Assembly: GCA_028873275.1 (NCBI GenBank)
Contig: JAGWLJ010000111.1
Coordinates: forward strand, 1 to 5,569
DNA length: 5,569 nt
Direction: 5' to 3'
Source: Pseudomonadota bacterium
GTDB taxonomy: Bacteria > Pseudomonadota > Alphaproteobacteria > Rickettsiales > SXRF01
Shown: positions 1-5,530 of the stretch, piece by piece
Numbering within the stretch: position 1 is the first letter of the stretch
Layout of the letters: each line of letters opens with the position of its first letter
The notes under the pieces: generated by a model
What the model saw: only the letters and a program-made list of their open reading frames with translations
Told to the model about the DNA's origin: nothing
The model's database searches: none
Translations under genes and position numbers: made by a program

Positions 1-1041
1 AGAGAGATGCATCTTGCCCGAAGGTGTGTCGCGGTCCGACGACGTGCCGATATGGTATTTGACATCGCCCGATGAGGTTACCCATTCGGGAAAATCGAGA
101 TTGCCGTGGAAGATGGAGAGGAGCTCGGCATAAGGCTTGCCCATGGTGGTGGTCAGCACGTTCATGCGGCCGCGGTGCGGCATGCCGATGACGATTTCCT
201 TGATGCCCAGGCGCGCCGAGGTATTAATGATGGTCTCGAGGCCGCACACCATCGAATCGCCGCCCTGCGCCGAGAAGCGCTTGGTGCCGGTGTATTTGAC
301 CTGCAGGAATTGCTCGAAGGCCTCAACCTCGACCAGCGTCGTCCAGATGTCTTTTTTCTCGTTGGCGGGGAAGGAAAATTTACCGCGGTCGGTCTCGAAG
401 CGGCGCTGGATCCAGTCCTTCTGCTCGGGATACTGGATGTGCATGAACTCGACGCCGATATTGCCGCAATAGGTCTGCTTGAGGATGGCGAGAATGTCGC
501 GCAGCTTGGCGCGCTTGATGCCCAGGCTGCCGTCGAGGAAAATTTCCTTGTCCATATCGGCTTCGGTGAAACCGTAATGGGCCGGATCGAGCTCGGGGTG
601 GTAATCGTTGACCTCCAGCCCCAGCGGATCAAGATTGGCAATCAGGTGCCCGCGCACGCGGTATGCCCGCACCATCATGATGGCGCGAATGGAGTCGTGG
701 GCGAATTTTTCTACGTCCGTACTCGGTACTCGGTACTCGGTACTCGGTACTGCTTTCTCCCCTCTCCCGCGAAGCGGGGGAGGGCCAGGGAGGGGGGCTT
801 CCTCCACGCCGATGACTTTGCTCTTCACCTGCGCCCAGCTTGCCGCCCGCTGCTGCGGATTCGCTGCACCATTGGTGACGCTCCTGAAAAAATCCCGCCA
901 ACTGGCATCGACGCTCTGCGGATTCTGCAGGTAGCGCTCGTACAGCTCCTCGATAAAAGTGGAGTTGACGGCGAAGAAGGGGGTGGTGTCACCCCGCACT
1001 GGTTGCGGGGTCTGGGGAGAGTTATCCGAAGCGCCGACCAT
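1..1041 (-). CDS. sucA: 2-oxoglutarate dehydrogenase E1 component, N-terminal part (runs off the window)
   Basis: Thiamine-diphosphate-dependent E1 subunit of the 2-oxoglutarate dehydrogenase complex, which decarboxylates 2-oxoglutarate and passes the succinyl group to the E2 lipoyl domain; cytoplasmic. The reverse complement is open from ATG at 1041 to the window edge, giving 347 codons of a family usually above 900. Residues about 26-52 (NSTFIEELYERYL, then DASWRDFF) are the conserved N-terminal peptide that binds other complex subunits. From residue ~113 the catalytic body begins: IRAIMMVRAYRVRGH (118-132), ANLDPLG (135-141), EFMHIQ (198-203), the active-site histidine in GMPHRGRMNVL (H289), and GDVKYHIG (325-332). 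Residues ~82-108 are low-complexity, encoded by a REP-like palindrome and a 7-bp tandem repeat; the frame stays open across both. Residues 11-17 are encoded by another small palindrome. The start is chosen because the N-terminal peptide follows it; the ribosome site is weak (TTAGGTAA). It lies 75 bases after sucD. Confidence 0.97.
   Translation of the reverse strand, partial: MVGASDNSPQTPQPVRGDTTPFFAVNSTFIEELYERYLQNPQSVDASWRDFFRSVTNGAANPQQRAASWAQVKSKVIGVEEAPLPGPPPLRGRGEKAVPSTEYRVPSTDVEKFAHDSIRAIMMVRAYRVRGHLIANLDPLGLEVNDYHPELDPAHYGFTEADMDKEIFLDGSLGIKRAKLRDILAILKQTYCGNIGVEFMHIQYPEQKDWIQRRFETDRGKFSFPANEKKDIWTTLVEVEAFEQFLQVKYTGTKRFSAQGGDSMVCGLETIINTSARLGIKEIVIGMPHRGRMNVLTTTMGKPYAELLSIFHGNLDFPEWVTSSGDVKYHIGTSSDRDTPSGKMHLS
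719..751 (-). repeat. 7-bp tandem repeat array inside sucA
   Basis: Four complete copies of GTACTCG plus GTACT on the plus strand, perfect throughout 33 bases. In the sucA frame three units make 21 bases, so it reads as a VPSTEYR-type seven-residue period (residues ~98-108). Because the unit is not a multiple of three, copy-number change breaks the frame. Confidence 0.9.
760..784 (-). repeat. REP-like palindrome inside sucA
   Basis: An 11-bp stem with one G:T pair and a three-base GAA loop: CCCTCTCCCGC / GCGGGGGAGGG. It resembles the CCCTCTCCCGC...GCGGGAGAGGG dispersed palindromes seen between genes in many proteobacteria (recognised by eye). Flanking C/G-rich bases to about 799 look like part of the same element. 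Here it is read in frame as about residues 87-95 (PPPLRGRGE region) of SucA. Confidence 0.75.
992..1010 (-). repeat. Same-family palindrome inside the sucA coding sequence
   Basis: The plus strand reads CCCCGCACTGGTTGCGGGG, the reverse complement of 1096-1114. In the sucA frame it encodes about residues 11-17 (TPQPVRG), ahead of the conserved N-terminal peptide. This is repeat DNA that has become part of the protein's disordered-looking N-terminal tail. Confidence 0.75.
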
Positions 1042-1057
1042 AGATTTACCTAAGTAA

Positions 1058-1086
1058 TATATAATGATTCATATGCTCTTATGCAA
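1058..1086 (-). promoter_or_regulatory. sucA: AT-rich promoter-like element before sucA
   Basis: In the sucD/sucA gap the minus strand reads TTGCAT, 17 bases, then TATATA inside TTATATATTAC, a marked AT-rich island between GC-rich genes. It could give sucA its own start of transcription. The implied leader would begin almost at the ribosome site, which counts against it. The AT-richness may instead only keep the sucA start region unstructured. Confidence 0.2.
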
Positions 1087-1095
1087 TGCACCGGG

Positions 1096-1114
1096 CCCCG
1101 CAACCAGTGCGGGG
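1096..1114 (-). repeat. Hairpin after the sucD stop (same family)
   Basis: CCCCGCA and TGCGGGG (7-bp stem) flank a five-base loop, two bases after the sucD stop. In the transcript no U-tract follows, so termination is unlikely to be strong. Its 19 bases are the exact reverse complement of the copy at 992-1010. Confidence 0.75.
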
Positions 1115-1116
1115 TT

Positions 1117-1998
1117 TTACGCCGCCTTCTTCAGCAGCTGCGCAATCGTGCTGCCGATCGCCGCCGGCGAATCGGACACTACGATACCGGCGCTTTTCAT
1201 CGCCTCGATCTTGTCTTCGGCGCCGCCTTTGCCGCCGGAGACAATGGCGCCGGCATGGCCCATGCGCCGTCCCGGGGGAGCGGTGCGGCCGGCGATGAAA
1301 CCGACGATGGGTTTTTTCACCTTGTGCTTTTTGATGAACTCGGCCGCTTCCTCCTCGGCGCTGCCGCCGATTTCGCCGATCATGACGATGGCCTGGGTTT
1401 CGTCGTCCTTGAGGAACAGGTCGATGACGTCGATGAAATTCGTGCCATTGACCGGGTCGCCGCCGATGCCGACGCAGCTCGACTGGCCGAGGCCTTCGGC
1501 GGAAGTCTGCGCCACCGCTTCGTAAGTCAGCGTACCCGAGCGCGAGACAATGCCGATCTTGCCTTTCTTGTGGATGTGGCCGGGCATGATGCCGATTTTG
1601 CATTCGCCCGGCGTGATGACGCCGGGGCAGTTGGGGCCGACGAGGCGCGTTTTAGTGCCGGTGAGCGCCCGCTTGACACGCACCATGTCGAGCACCGGGA
1701 TGCCCTCGGTGATGCAGACGACCAGTTCCAGCCTGGCGTCAATGGCCTCGAGAATGGCATCGGCCGCGAATTTGGGAGGCACATAAATTACCGACGCATT
1801 GGCGCCGGTTTTCTTAGCAGCTTCCTCGACGGTGTCGAACACCGGCAGGTCGATATGCGTGGTGCCGCCTTTACCCGGCGTGACGCCGCCGACCATCTTG
1901 GTGCCATAGGCCACGGCCTGCTCGCTATGATAAGTTCCTTCTCTGCCGGTGATGCCCTGGCAGATGACTTTGGTGTTTTTATTTATCAGTATCGACAT
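1117..1998 (-). CDS. sucD: Succinyl-CoA synthetase (ADP/GDP-forming), alpha subunit
   Basis: Alpha subunit of succinate-CoA ligase, which converts succinyl-CoA, phosphate and NDP to succinate, CoA and NTP. It binds CoA and carries the transient phosphohistidine. The 293-residue product is close to the usual ~290. Visible signatures: N-terminal CoA-binding Rossmann region with ICQGITGREGT, the GGVTPGKGG loop, GPNCPGVITPGECKIG, GEIGGSAEEEAA, and the phosphorylated histidine in GHAGAI (about H248). I chose ATG 1998 (protein begins MSILINKNTK, as in well-studied homologues) over the in-frame ATG at 2010, because a GGAGAG ribosome site at 2003-2008 is correctly spaced for 1998 and would lie inside the longer reading. 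A GC-rich hairpin (2012-2029) ends a few bases upstream of that ribosome site. Another hairpin follows the stop almost directly (1096-1114). It pairs functionally with sucC upstream. Confidence 0.98.
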   Translation of the reverse strand: MSILINKNTKVICQGITGREGTYHSEQAVAYGTKMVGGVTPGKGGTTHIDLPVFDTVEEAAKKTGANASVIYVPPKFAADAILEAIDARLELVVCITEGIPVLDMVRVKRALTGTKTRLVGPNCPGVITPGECKIGIMPGHIHKKGKIGIVSRSGTLTYEAVAQTSAEGLGQSSCVGIGGDPVNGTNFIDVIDLFLKDDETQAIVMIGEIGGSAEEEAAEFIKKHKVKKPIVGFIAGRTAPPGRRMGHAGAIVSGGKGGAEDKIEAMKSAGIVVSDSPAAIGSTIAQLLKKAA

Positions 1999-2011
1999 CG
2001 TGCTCTCCATT

Positions 2012-2029
2012 CCCGCACTTGCTGCGGGG
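2012..2029 (-). repeat. Hairpin just upstream of the sucD ribosome site (same family)
   Basis: CCCGCA (2012-2017) pairs with TGCGGG (2023-2028) around a five-base loop. The 19 bases at 2011-2029 match the 992-1010 copy at 16 of 19 positions. It ends a few bases before the sucD GGAGAG, so folding could influence sucD initiation. Confidence 0.65.
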
Positions 2030-2064
2030 TCCGGTTATAATATGCTTGCCTAGTACATACCAGG

Positions 2065-2097
2065 CCCCGCAATACGCCGCTGGCGGCTTATGCGGGG
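2065..2097 (-). repeat. Hairpin after the sucC stop (CCCCGCA...TGCGGGG family)
   Basis: CCCCGCA (2065-2071) pairs with TGCGGGG (2091-2097), and the interior holds a second stem GCCG/CGGC around CTGG, so the whole 33-base unit is nearly palindromic. It begins three bases after the sucC stop. No T-tract follows, so it is not a classical terminator. It is better read as an intercistronic element that may stabilise the upstream message or lower read-through to sucD. Confidence 0.75.
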
Positions 2098-2099
2098 AT

Positions 2100-3272
2100 T
2101 TATGCTGCCTTTCTTTTCACAGCCTTGACAATCTTCTCCGCCGCATCGGCCAGGTTATCCGCCGCGTTGATGGCGAGGCCGCTCGATGCCAGCATCTTCT
2201 TACCGAGATCGACATTAGTGCCCTCGAGGCGCACCACCAGCGGGACATGCAAATTGACCTCGCGCGCAGCGGTGATGATGCCTTCGGCAATGATATCGCA
2301 GCGCATGATGCCGCCGAAGATGTTCACCAATATGCCCTCGACGTTGGGATCGGAGAGGATCAGCTTGAAGGCTTCAGTGACTTTCTCGCGGTTGGCGCCG
2401 CCGCCGACATCGAGGAAGTTGGCGGGCGTGCCGCCGTAGAGCTTGATGATGTCCATCGTCGCCATGGCAAGCCCCGCGCCGTTGACCATGCAACCGATAT
2501 TGCCATCCATCTTGACATAGGAGAGGCCAAACTTAGCGGCTTTCTGCTCCAGCGGATCTTCCTCGTCGGGATCGCGCAGGCCCTGGATGTCGGGATGGCG
2601 GAAAAGGGCGTTCTCATCGAAATTGAATTTGGCGTCAAGCGCCAGCAGCTCGCCCTCGCCGGTGATCACCAGCGGGTTGATTTCTAACTGCGAAGCGTCG
2701 GTATCGCAGAAGGCGTGATAGAGCGCGTTCACGAAATGGTCGAACTTGCCATGCATTTCCTTAGGCAGATTCAGGCCGAAGGCCAGCTTGCGCGAATGGA
2801 AAGGTTCCATGCCCGACGCCGGGTCGATGGCGACTTTCAGGATTCTTTCGGGATGGTGCTCAGCCACTTCCTCGATCTCGACGCCGCCCTCGCTGGAAGC
2901 GATGAATGTCACGCGCGAAGTGGCGCGGTCGATCAGCACGCTTAAATACAGTTCCTTTTTGATATTCGTGCCCTGTTCGACATAGACGCGCTTGACGACC
3001 TTGCCTTCCGGGCCGGTCTGGTGCGTTACCAGCGTCATGCCGATCATGTTCTTGGCGAAGCCCTCCACCTCGTCGAGCGAGCGCGCCAGCTTAACGCCGC
3101 CGGCCTTGCCGCGCCCACCGGCATGAATCTGCGCCTTGACGACCCACAGCTTGCCGCCCAGCCCCTGCGCCGCCTGCACGGCTTCGTGCGGCGTATAGGC
3201 GACCTGCCCCTTCGGCGTAGGCACGCCGTATTTTCTTAATACTTCCTTGGCTTGGTATTCGTGAATGTTCAT
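2100..3272 (-). CDS. sucC: Succinyl-CoA synthetase (ADP/GDP-forming), beta subunit
   Basis: Beta subunit of succinate-CoA ligase; it supplies the ATP-grasp nucleotide site and the contact that takes phosphate from the SucD histidine. At 390 residues it matches the family length (388-ish). ATP-grasp domain: K46 and the GGRGKAGGV loop (52-60) for nucleotide, SSEGGVEIEEVAEHHPE (127-142), and metal ligands N199 in LEINP and D213 in ALDAKFNFDENALFRHP. The C-terminal ligase domain shows GNIGCMVNGAGLAMATMD (257-274), FLDVGGGA (287-293), NIFGGIMRCD (317-326) and VVRLEGTNV (346-354). ATG 3272 gives the canonical start MNIHEYQAKE and has AGGA six bases upstream. It starts 14 bases after orf106 stops, so it depends on read-through from mdh or an internal promoter I cannot see. 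No internal anomaly. Confidence 0.99.
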   Translation of the reverse strand: MNIHEYQAKEVLRKYGVPTPKGQVAYTPHEAVQAAQGLGGKLWVVKAQIHAGGRGKAGGVKLARSLDEVEGFAKNMIGMTLVTHQTGPEGKVVKRVYVEQGTNIKKELYLSVLIDRATSRVTFIASSEGGVEIEEVAEHHPERILKVAIDPASGMEPFHSRKLAFGLNLPKEMHGKFDHFVNALYHAFCDTDASQLEINPLVITGEGELLALDAKFNFDENALFRHPDIQGLRDPDEEDPLEQKAAKFGLSYVKMDGNIGCMVNGAGLAMATMDIIKLYGGTPANFLDVGGGANREKVTEAFKLILSDPNVEGILVNIFGGIMRCDIIAEGIITAAREVNLHVPLVVRLEGTNVDLGKKMLASSGLAINAADNLADAAEKIVKAVKRKAA

Positions 3273-3286
3273 ATGGATCCTGTCAC

Positions 3287-3607
3287 TTATAATTCCATTG
3301 GCTTATCGATTCGCTCAATCGGCTTTCCTATCTCCAACTCTCCCTCCGCTGGCTCTCTTCCTACAACCGTTTTAAAAGCCACCGCCGCTTCTTTATGCGT
3401 CTGATCTTTAATCGATGCCGTCAATATATCTTCATTTCCTCGCTGTTGCACACGCTCAAGCTGTGTAAAAGAGATACTAGGCATAATCATCACTTGCCAC
3501 TTACCAGTTTTATCAGTAGGCCACGCCCTGCTTATTACTTGAGCTCCGGCTTCCTTTTGCTTGAGTAACATTATGGCAATCTGGGTTGCCTCATCCTCTG
3601 TAAGCAT
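3287..3607 (-). CDS. Hypothetical 106-residue protein inserted between mdh and sucC (orf106)
   Basis: I do not recognise this protein. The chosen start is ATG 3607 (MLTEDEATQIAIMLLKQKEAG), preceded by an AAGGTG ribosome site 10 bases after the mdh stop. A longer reading from 3685 would overlap the mdh coding end and is unlikely. The product is soluble-looking and charged, with no signal peptide, membrane segment or cysteine: an N-terminal helix-like stretch, a central beta-like part with KWQVMIMPSISF, and a KPIERIDKP tail. Its stop is 14 bases before sucC, and both junctions are tight, so it must be translated from the TCA operon message. By hand count GC is about 47% over 3301-3600, against roughly 57-65% in sampled neighbouring stretches. 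That suggests later acquisition or relaxed selection. A role in TCA metabolism cannot be claimed from position alone. Confidence 0.7.
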   Translation of the reverse strand: MLTEDEATQIAIMLLKQKEAGAQVISRAWPTDKTGKWQVMIMPSISFTQLERVQQRGNEDILTASIKDQTHKEAAVAFKTVVGREPAEGELEIGKPIERIDKPMEL

Positions 3608-3617
3608 AATCACCTTA

Positions 3618-4580
3618 TTAGGCTGCCTTCGATTCCAGCTTAATCCCCTCGCACAGGCCTTTGACGGCGGCGACAGACTTATCAAACATCGCCTTTTGCT
3701 CCGGTTTCAGGGAAATTTCAACGATTTTTTCTACGCCCCTGGCACCGATCACCGCCGGAACGCCGACATAGAGGTCCTTGACGCCGTACTGGCCAGAGAG
3801 GTGGGCGGCGCAGGGGAGGATGCGTTTCTTGTCGTAGAGATAGGCTTCGGCCATGCGTATGGCGGAGGCCGCCGGTGCGTAAAACGCAGAGCCGGTTTTG
3901 AGCAGGCCGACGATTTCGGCGCCGCCGTCGCGCGTGCGCTGCACGATCTTGTCGAGCGCCTCCTGCTTCAGCCAGCCCATGCGCACGAATTCGGGAATGG
4001 GGATGCCGGAAATGGTCGTGTAATCGACGATAGGCACCATGGAATCGCCATGGCCGCCCAGCACGAAGGCGTTGATGTCAGAGATTGAAACCCCCAGCGC
4101 TTCCGACAGAAAATAAGCAAAACGCGAGGAATCGAGCACGCCCGCCATGCCCACCACATGCGAATGCGGCAGCCCGGAAACCTGCTGCATCACCCACACC
4201 ATGGCATCGAGCGGGTTGGTGATGACGATGACGAACGCCCGCGGGGCGTATTTTTTGATGTTCTCAGCGACGGTCCGGACGATGCCGGTGTTGATGTTTA
4301 CGAGGTCGTCGCGGCTCATGCCGGGCTTGCGCGGTACGCCGGCGGTGACGATGCAGACGTCGGCGCCTTCGATGTCCTTGTAGTCGTTGGTGCCTTTGAG
4401 GTGGACATCGTTACCGTCAACGGCGGAGCTTTGCGCGATATCCAGCGACTTGCCCTGCGGCAGGCCCTCGGCGATGTCGAACAGCACGACGTCGCCCAGA
4501 TTTTTGAGTTCAGCCAGGTGCGCCAGCGTGCCACCGATCATCCCGGCGCCGATAAGAGCAATTTTTTTACGAGCAGTCAT
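3618..4580 (-). CDS. mdh: Malate dehydrogenase, NAD-dependent, LDH-like type
   Basis: Oxidises malate to oxaloacetate with NAD+ in the TCA cycle; cytoplasmic, probably tetrameric as in this LDH-like group. The 320-residue protein has the Rossmann dinucleotide loop GAGMIGG (11-17), an acidic residue D35 suited to NAD rather than NADP, and TNPLDAMVW (121-129). The substrate/catalytic set is R84 and R90 in PRKPGMSRDDL, D150, R153 and H177 in GGHGDSMVP. Arg at position 84, where lactate dehydrogenases have Gln, supports malate as substrate. I chose ATG 4580 (MTARKKIALIG) over the in-frame ATGs at 4592, 4595 and 4610. Homologues begin right before the beta-alpha-beta fold, and GGGGA lies five bases upstream. 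It is the first gene of the operon with sucCD-sucA; orf106 follows after 10 bases. A 14-bp palindrome lies 57-70 bases upstream of the start. Confidence 0.98.
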   Translation of the reverse strand: MTARKKIALIGAGMIGGTLAHLAELKNLGDVVLFDIAEGLPQGKSLDIAQSSAVDGNDVHLKGTNDYKDIEGADVCIVTAGVPRKPGMSRDDLVNINTGIVRTVAENIKKYAPRAFVIVITNPLDAMVWVMQQVSGLPHSHVVGMAGVLDSSRFAYFLSEALGVSISDINAFVLGGHGDSMVPIVDYTTISGIPIPEFVRMGWLKQEALDKIVQRTRDGGAEIVGLLKTGSAFYAPAASAIRMAEAYLYDKKRILPCAAHLSGQYGVKDLYVGVPAVIGARGVEKIVEISLKPEQKAMFDKSVAAVKGLCEGIKLESKAA

Positions 4581-4599
4581 ACGAGTCCCCATCATTAGG

Positions 4600-4630
4600 T
4601 TAAAAGACAAGTAAGTGTAATCTCAAAGGT
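4600..4630 (-). promoter_or_regulatory. mdh: Possible sigma-70-type promoter for the mdh operon
   Basis: On the minus strand TTGAGA is followed after 17 bases by TTAACC, in a locally AT-rich stretch just before the mdh ribosome site. The -35-like box is good (four of six) but the -10-like box is poor, and the leader would be short. The palindrome at 4637-4650 would lie just upstream of the -35 box. Confidence 0.22.
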
Positions 4631-4636
4631 TTAAAG

Positions 4637-4650
4637 GAGGGTTAACCCTC
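4637..4650. promoter_or_regulatory. 14-bp perfect palindrome upstream of mdh, possible operator
   Basis: GAGGGTTAACCCTC is a perfect dyad with no spacer, 57-70 bases upstream of the mdh start codon, within the only region that can hold the operon promoter. Perfect dyads of this length in such a place often bind a dimeric regulator. It matches no operator I can name. Confidence 0.35.
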
Positions 4651-4739
4651 AGGAGAGGTAGCCAGTCTAGTACAGCACGACTGCGAAGGCAATCGCCTTA
4701 CGCCGCGCCCGCTTATCCGCAGGTTGCTATGCTGCGGGT

Positions 4740-4997
4740 ATGAGGCCGAAACACGAGGATGAGAATGCCGGCTCGGCGGTGCGATCTGGCGGAAGCGGAG
4801 TAGAAGGATTCCCTTCTGCCCTCGCCGGGCGCGCCAAGGCAGCGCATGGCCATACCTCCAGCTTTGATATTGATCCGCAGGGTGAACAGCCGGCCACCGG
4901 CATTTCCCGCCAGGTGACGGGTGGCCAGGAGGAAGACGCGCGAATGCGCCAGCCCTCTACCTCGGCGGCGGGGCGAGTGCCGCCGGAAAGGCCTTAA
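4740..4997 (+). CDS. Possible small hypothetical ORF in the mdh/ompH spacer (doubtful)
   Basis: An 85-codon open frame is the only one that fills most of the spacer. It converges on the OmpH-like gene and its stop overlaps that gene's stop. Hand count puts GC at third positions near 66%, compatible with coding but not much above background. The product would be hydrophilic, with no cysteine, signal peptide or recognisable motif. There is no good ribosome site before ATG 4740; a four-codon frame starting at 4729 ends overlapping it. In a GC-rich genome an 85-codon frame easily occurs by chance, so I list it only as a candidate. Confidence 0.15.
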   Translation: MRPKHEDENAGSAVRSGGSGVEGFPSALAGRAKAAHGHTSSFDIDPQGEQPATGISRQVTGGQEEDARMRQPSTSAAGRVPPERP

Positions 4998-5009
4998 TTA
5001 TCTTCCGGC
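4982..5009. terminator. Possible hairpin spanning the ompH-like stop codon
   Basis: GCCGGAA (4982-4988) pairs with TTCCGGC (5003-5009) around a 14-base AT-rich loop that contains the stop codon. There is no T-tract on either strand, so intrinsic termination is unproven. Its placement at the end of the gene is the only support. Confidence 0.22.
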
Positions 5010-5530
5010 AAATGGAGATCCGCCTGGCCGAGCTTCTGGTCGAGGCGGCGGATGGCTTCCGAGGTCAGGTCGAGCTTGGGCTCGGCATAGAAAGCCTGAT
5101 CGGTGGAGAGCACGGCTTCGACGTCGTTTTCCTGGGCGATGGCGGCGATCTGGTCGCGCAGCGTGGCCTGGAGGCGCTGCATGGCGGTATCGGCGACGCC
5201 GTTAATGGCGGCCAGGCGCTTCTGCTGCTCGGCATTGAAATAATCGATATTCTGCTGCAGGGCGCGGCTGCGCGCGTTGAACTCGTCGGGAGACAGCGAG
5301 GAGCGGTGCTTCTCCAGATCCTGCTGGGACTGCTTGAATTCATCGAGCTTGGACTGCGCGGCGTTCTGCAGGGCCTGCTGGCGCGGCGTGGCGTAAGCGT
5401 TTAGCGCCTTGCCCGCCTCGGAATTCTTCATGACGACCTGGAAGTTGACGAAGGCGACCTGGTGCGCGCCGTGATGAGCAGGCGCTTTTGTCGCCACCAT
5501 GGTAACGTAGGCGGCGGCCAGCACCGCCAC
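4994..5530 (-). CDS. OmpH/Skp-like periplasmic protein (start uncertain)
   Basis: Resembles the OmpH/Skp family of periplasmic chaperones that hold unfolded outer-membrane proteins. Visible: a hydrophobic, alanine-rich N-terminus (1-19) like an export signal; the family strand VAFVNFQVVMKNSEAGKAL (25-43); a long coiled-coil-type helical region rich in Q, E, K, R and A (about 48-135); then the terminal ENDVEAVLSTDQAFYAEPKLDLTSEAIRRLD pattern (134-164), matching the family's final strand and DiT-type segment. 178 residues is normal. The start is weak: the only in-frame candidates near the 5' end are GTG codons at 5530 and 5524. No Shine-Dalgarno is visible and no basic residues precede the hydrophobic run. 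The frame stays open upstream to a TAG at 5567-5569. Either GTG is used or the true N-terminus is disrupted. Its stop overlaps a plus-strand stop by two bases. A different coiled-coil periplasmic protein remains possible. Confidence 0.78.
   Translation of the reverse strand: MAVLAAAYVTMVATKAPAHHGAHQVAFVNFQVVMKNSEAGKALNAYATPRQQALQNAAQSKLDEFKQSQQDLEKHRSSLSPDEFNARSRALQQNIDYFNAEQQKRLAAINGVADTAMQRLQATLRDQIAAIAQENDVEAVLSTDQAFYAEPKLDLTSEAIRRLDQKLGQADLHLPEDN

Larger units (their letters stand above)
4581..4993. other. Spacer between the ompH-like gene and mdh, probable regulatory region
   Basis: This 413-base stretch has no confidently coding frame. It holds a 14-bp palindrome (4637-4650), a possible mdh promoter (about 4600-4630), and an 8-bp-stem hairpin with one bulge at 4683-4703 (GCGAAGGC / GCCTTaCGC, loop AATC). 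A minus-strand 44-codon frame (4847-4713) is preceded by a well-spaced GGAGGT but resembles no known protein. The 85-codon plus-strand frame is listed separately. Since mdh heads the operon, its promoter should lie here. Confidence 0.6.

Noticed and set aside
719..751. CRISPR array
   Set aside because: The unit is seven bases with no spacers, so it is a simple tandem repeat.
629..901. Minus-strand 90-codon frame through the sucA repeat
   Set aside because: It is an alternate frame of sucA; it matters only as the out-of-frame product after a repeat-number change.
106..1053. Plus-strand 315-codon open frame opposite sucA
   Set aside because: The minus-strand frame encodes recognisable SucA with its active-site histidine; the plus-strand product is a shadow that also reads through the repeat array.
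1096..1114. Rho-independent terminator ending the operon after sucD
   Set aside because: The stem is good but no U-tract follows in the transcript, and sucA continues in the same direction 75 bases later.
1081..2040. Long plus-strand open frame (319 codons) opposite sucD
   Set aside because: It lies antisense to a complete, strongly conserved sucD. Long antisense frames are common opposite GC-rich codon-biased genes, and the translation shows no motif.
2019..2687. Plus-strand 222-codon open frame opposite sucC
   Set aside because: Antisense shadow of the intact sucC gene, with no ribosome site or recognisable domain.
3618..3685. Longer start for orf106 at 3685
   Set aside because: It would overlap the conserved end of mdh in another frame; the start at 3607 has its own ribosome site directly after the mdh stop.
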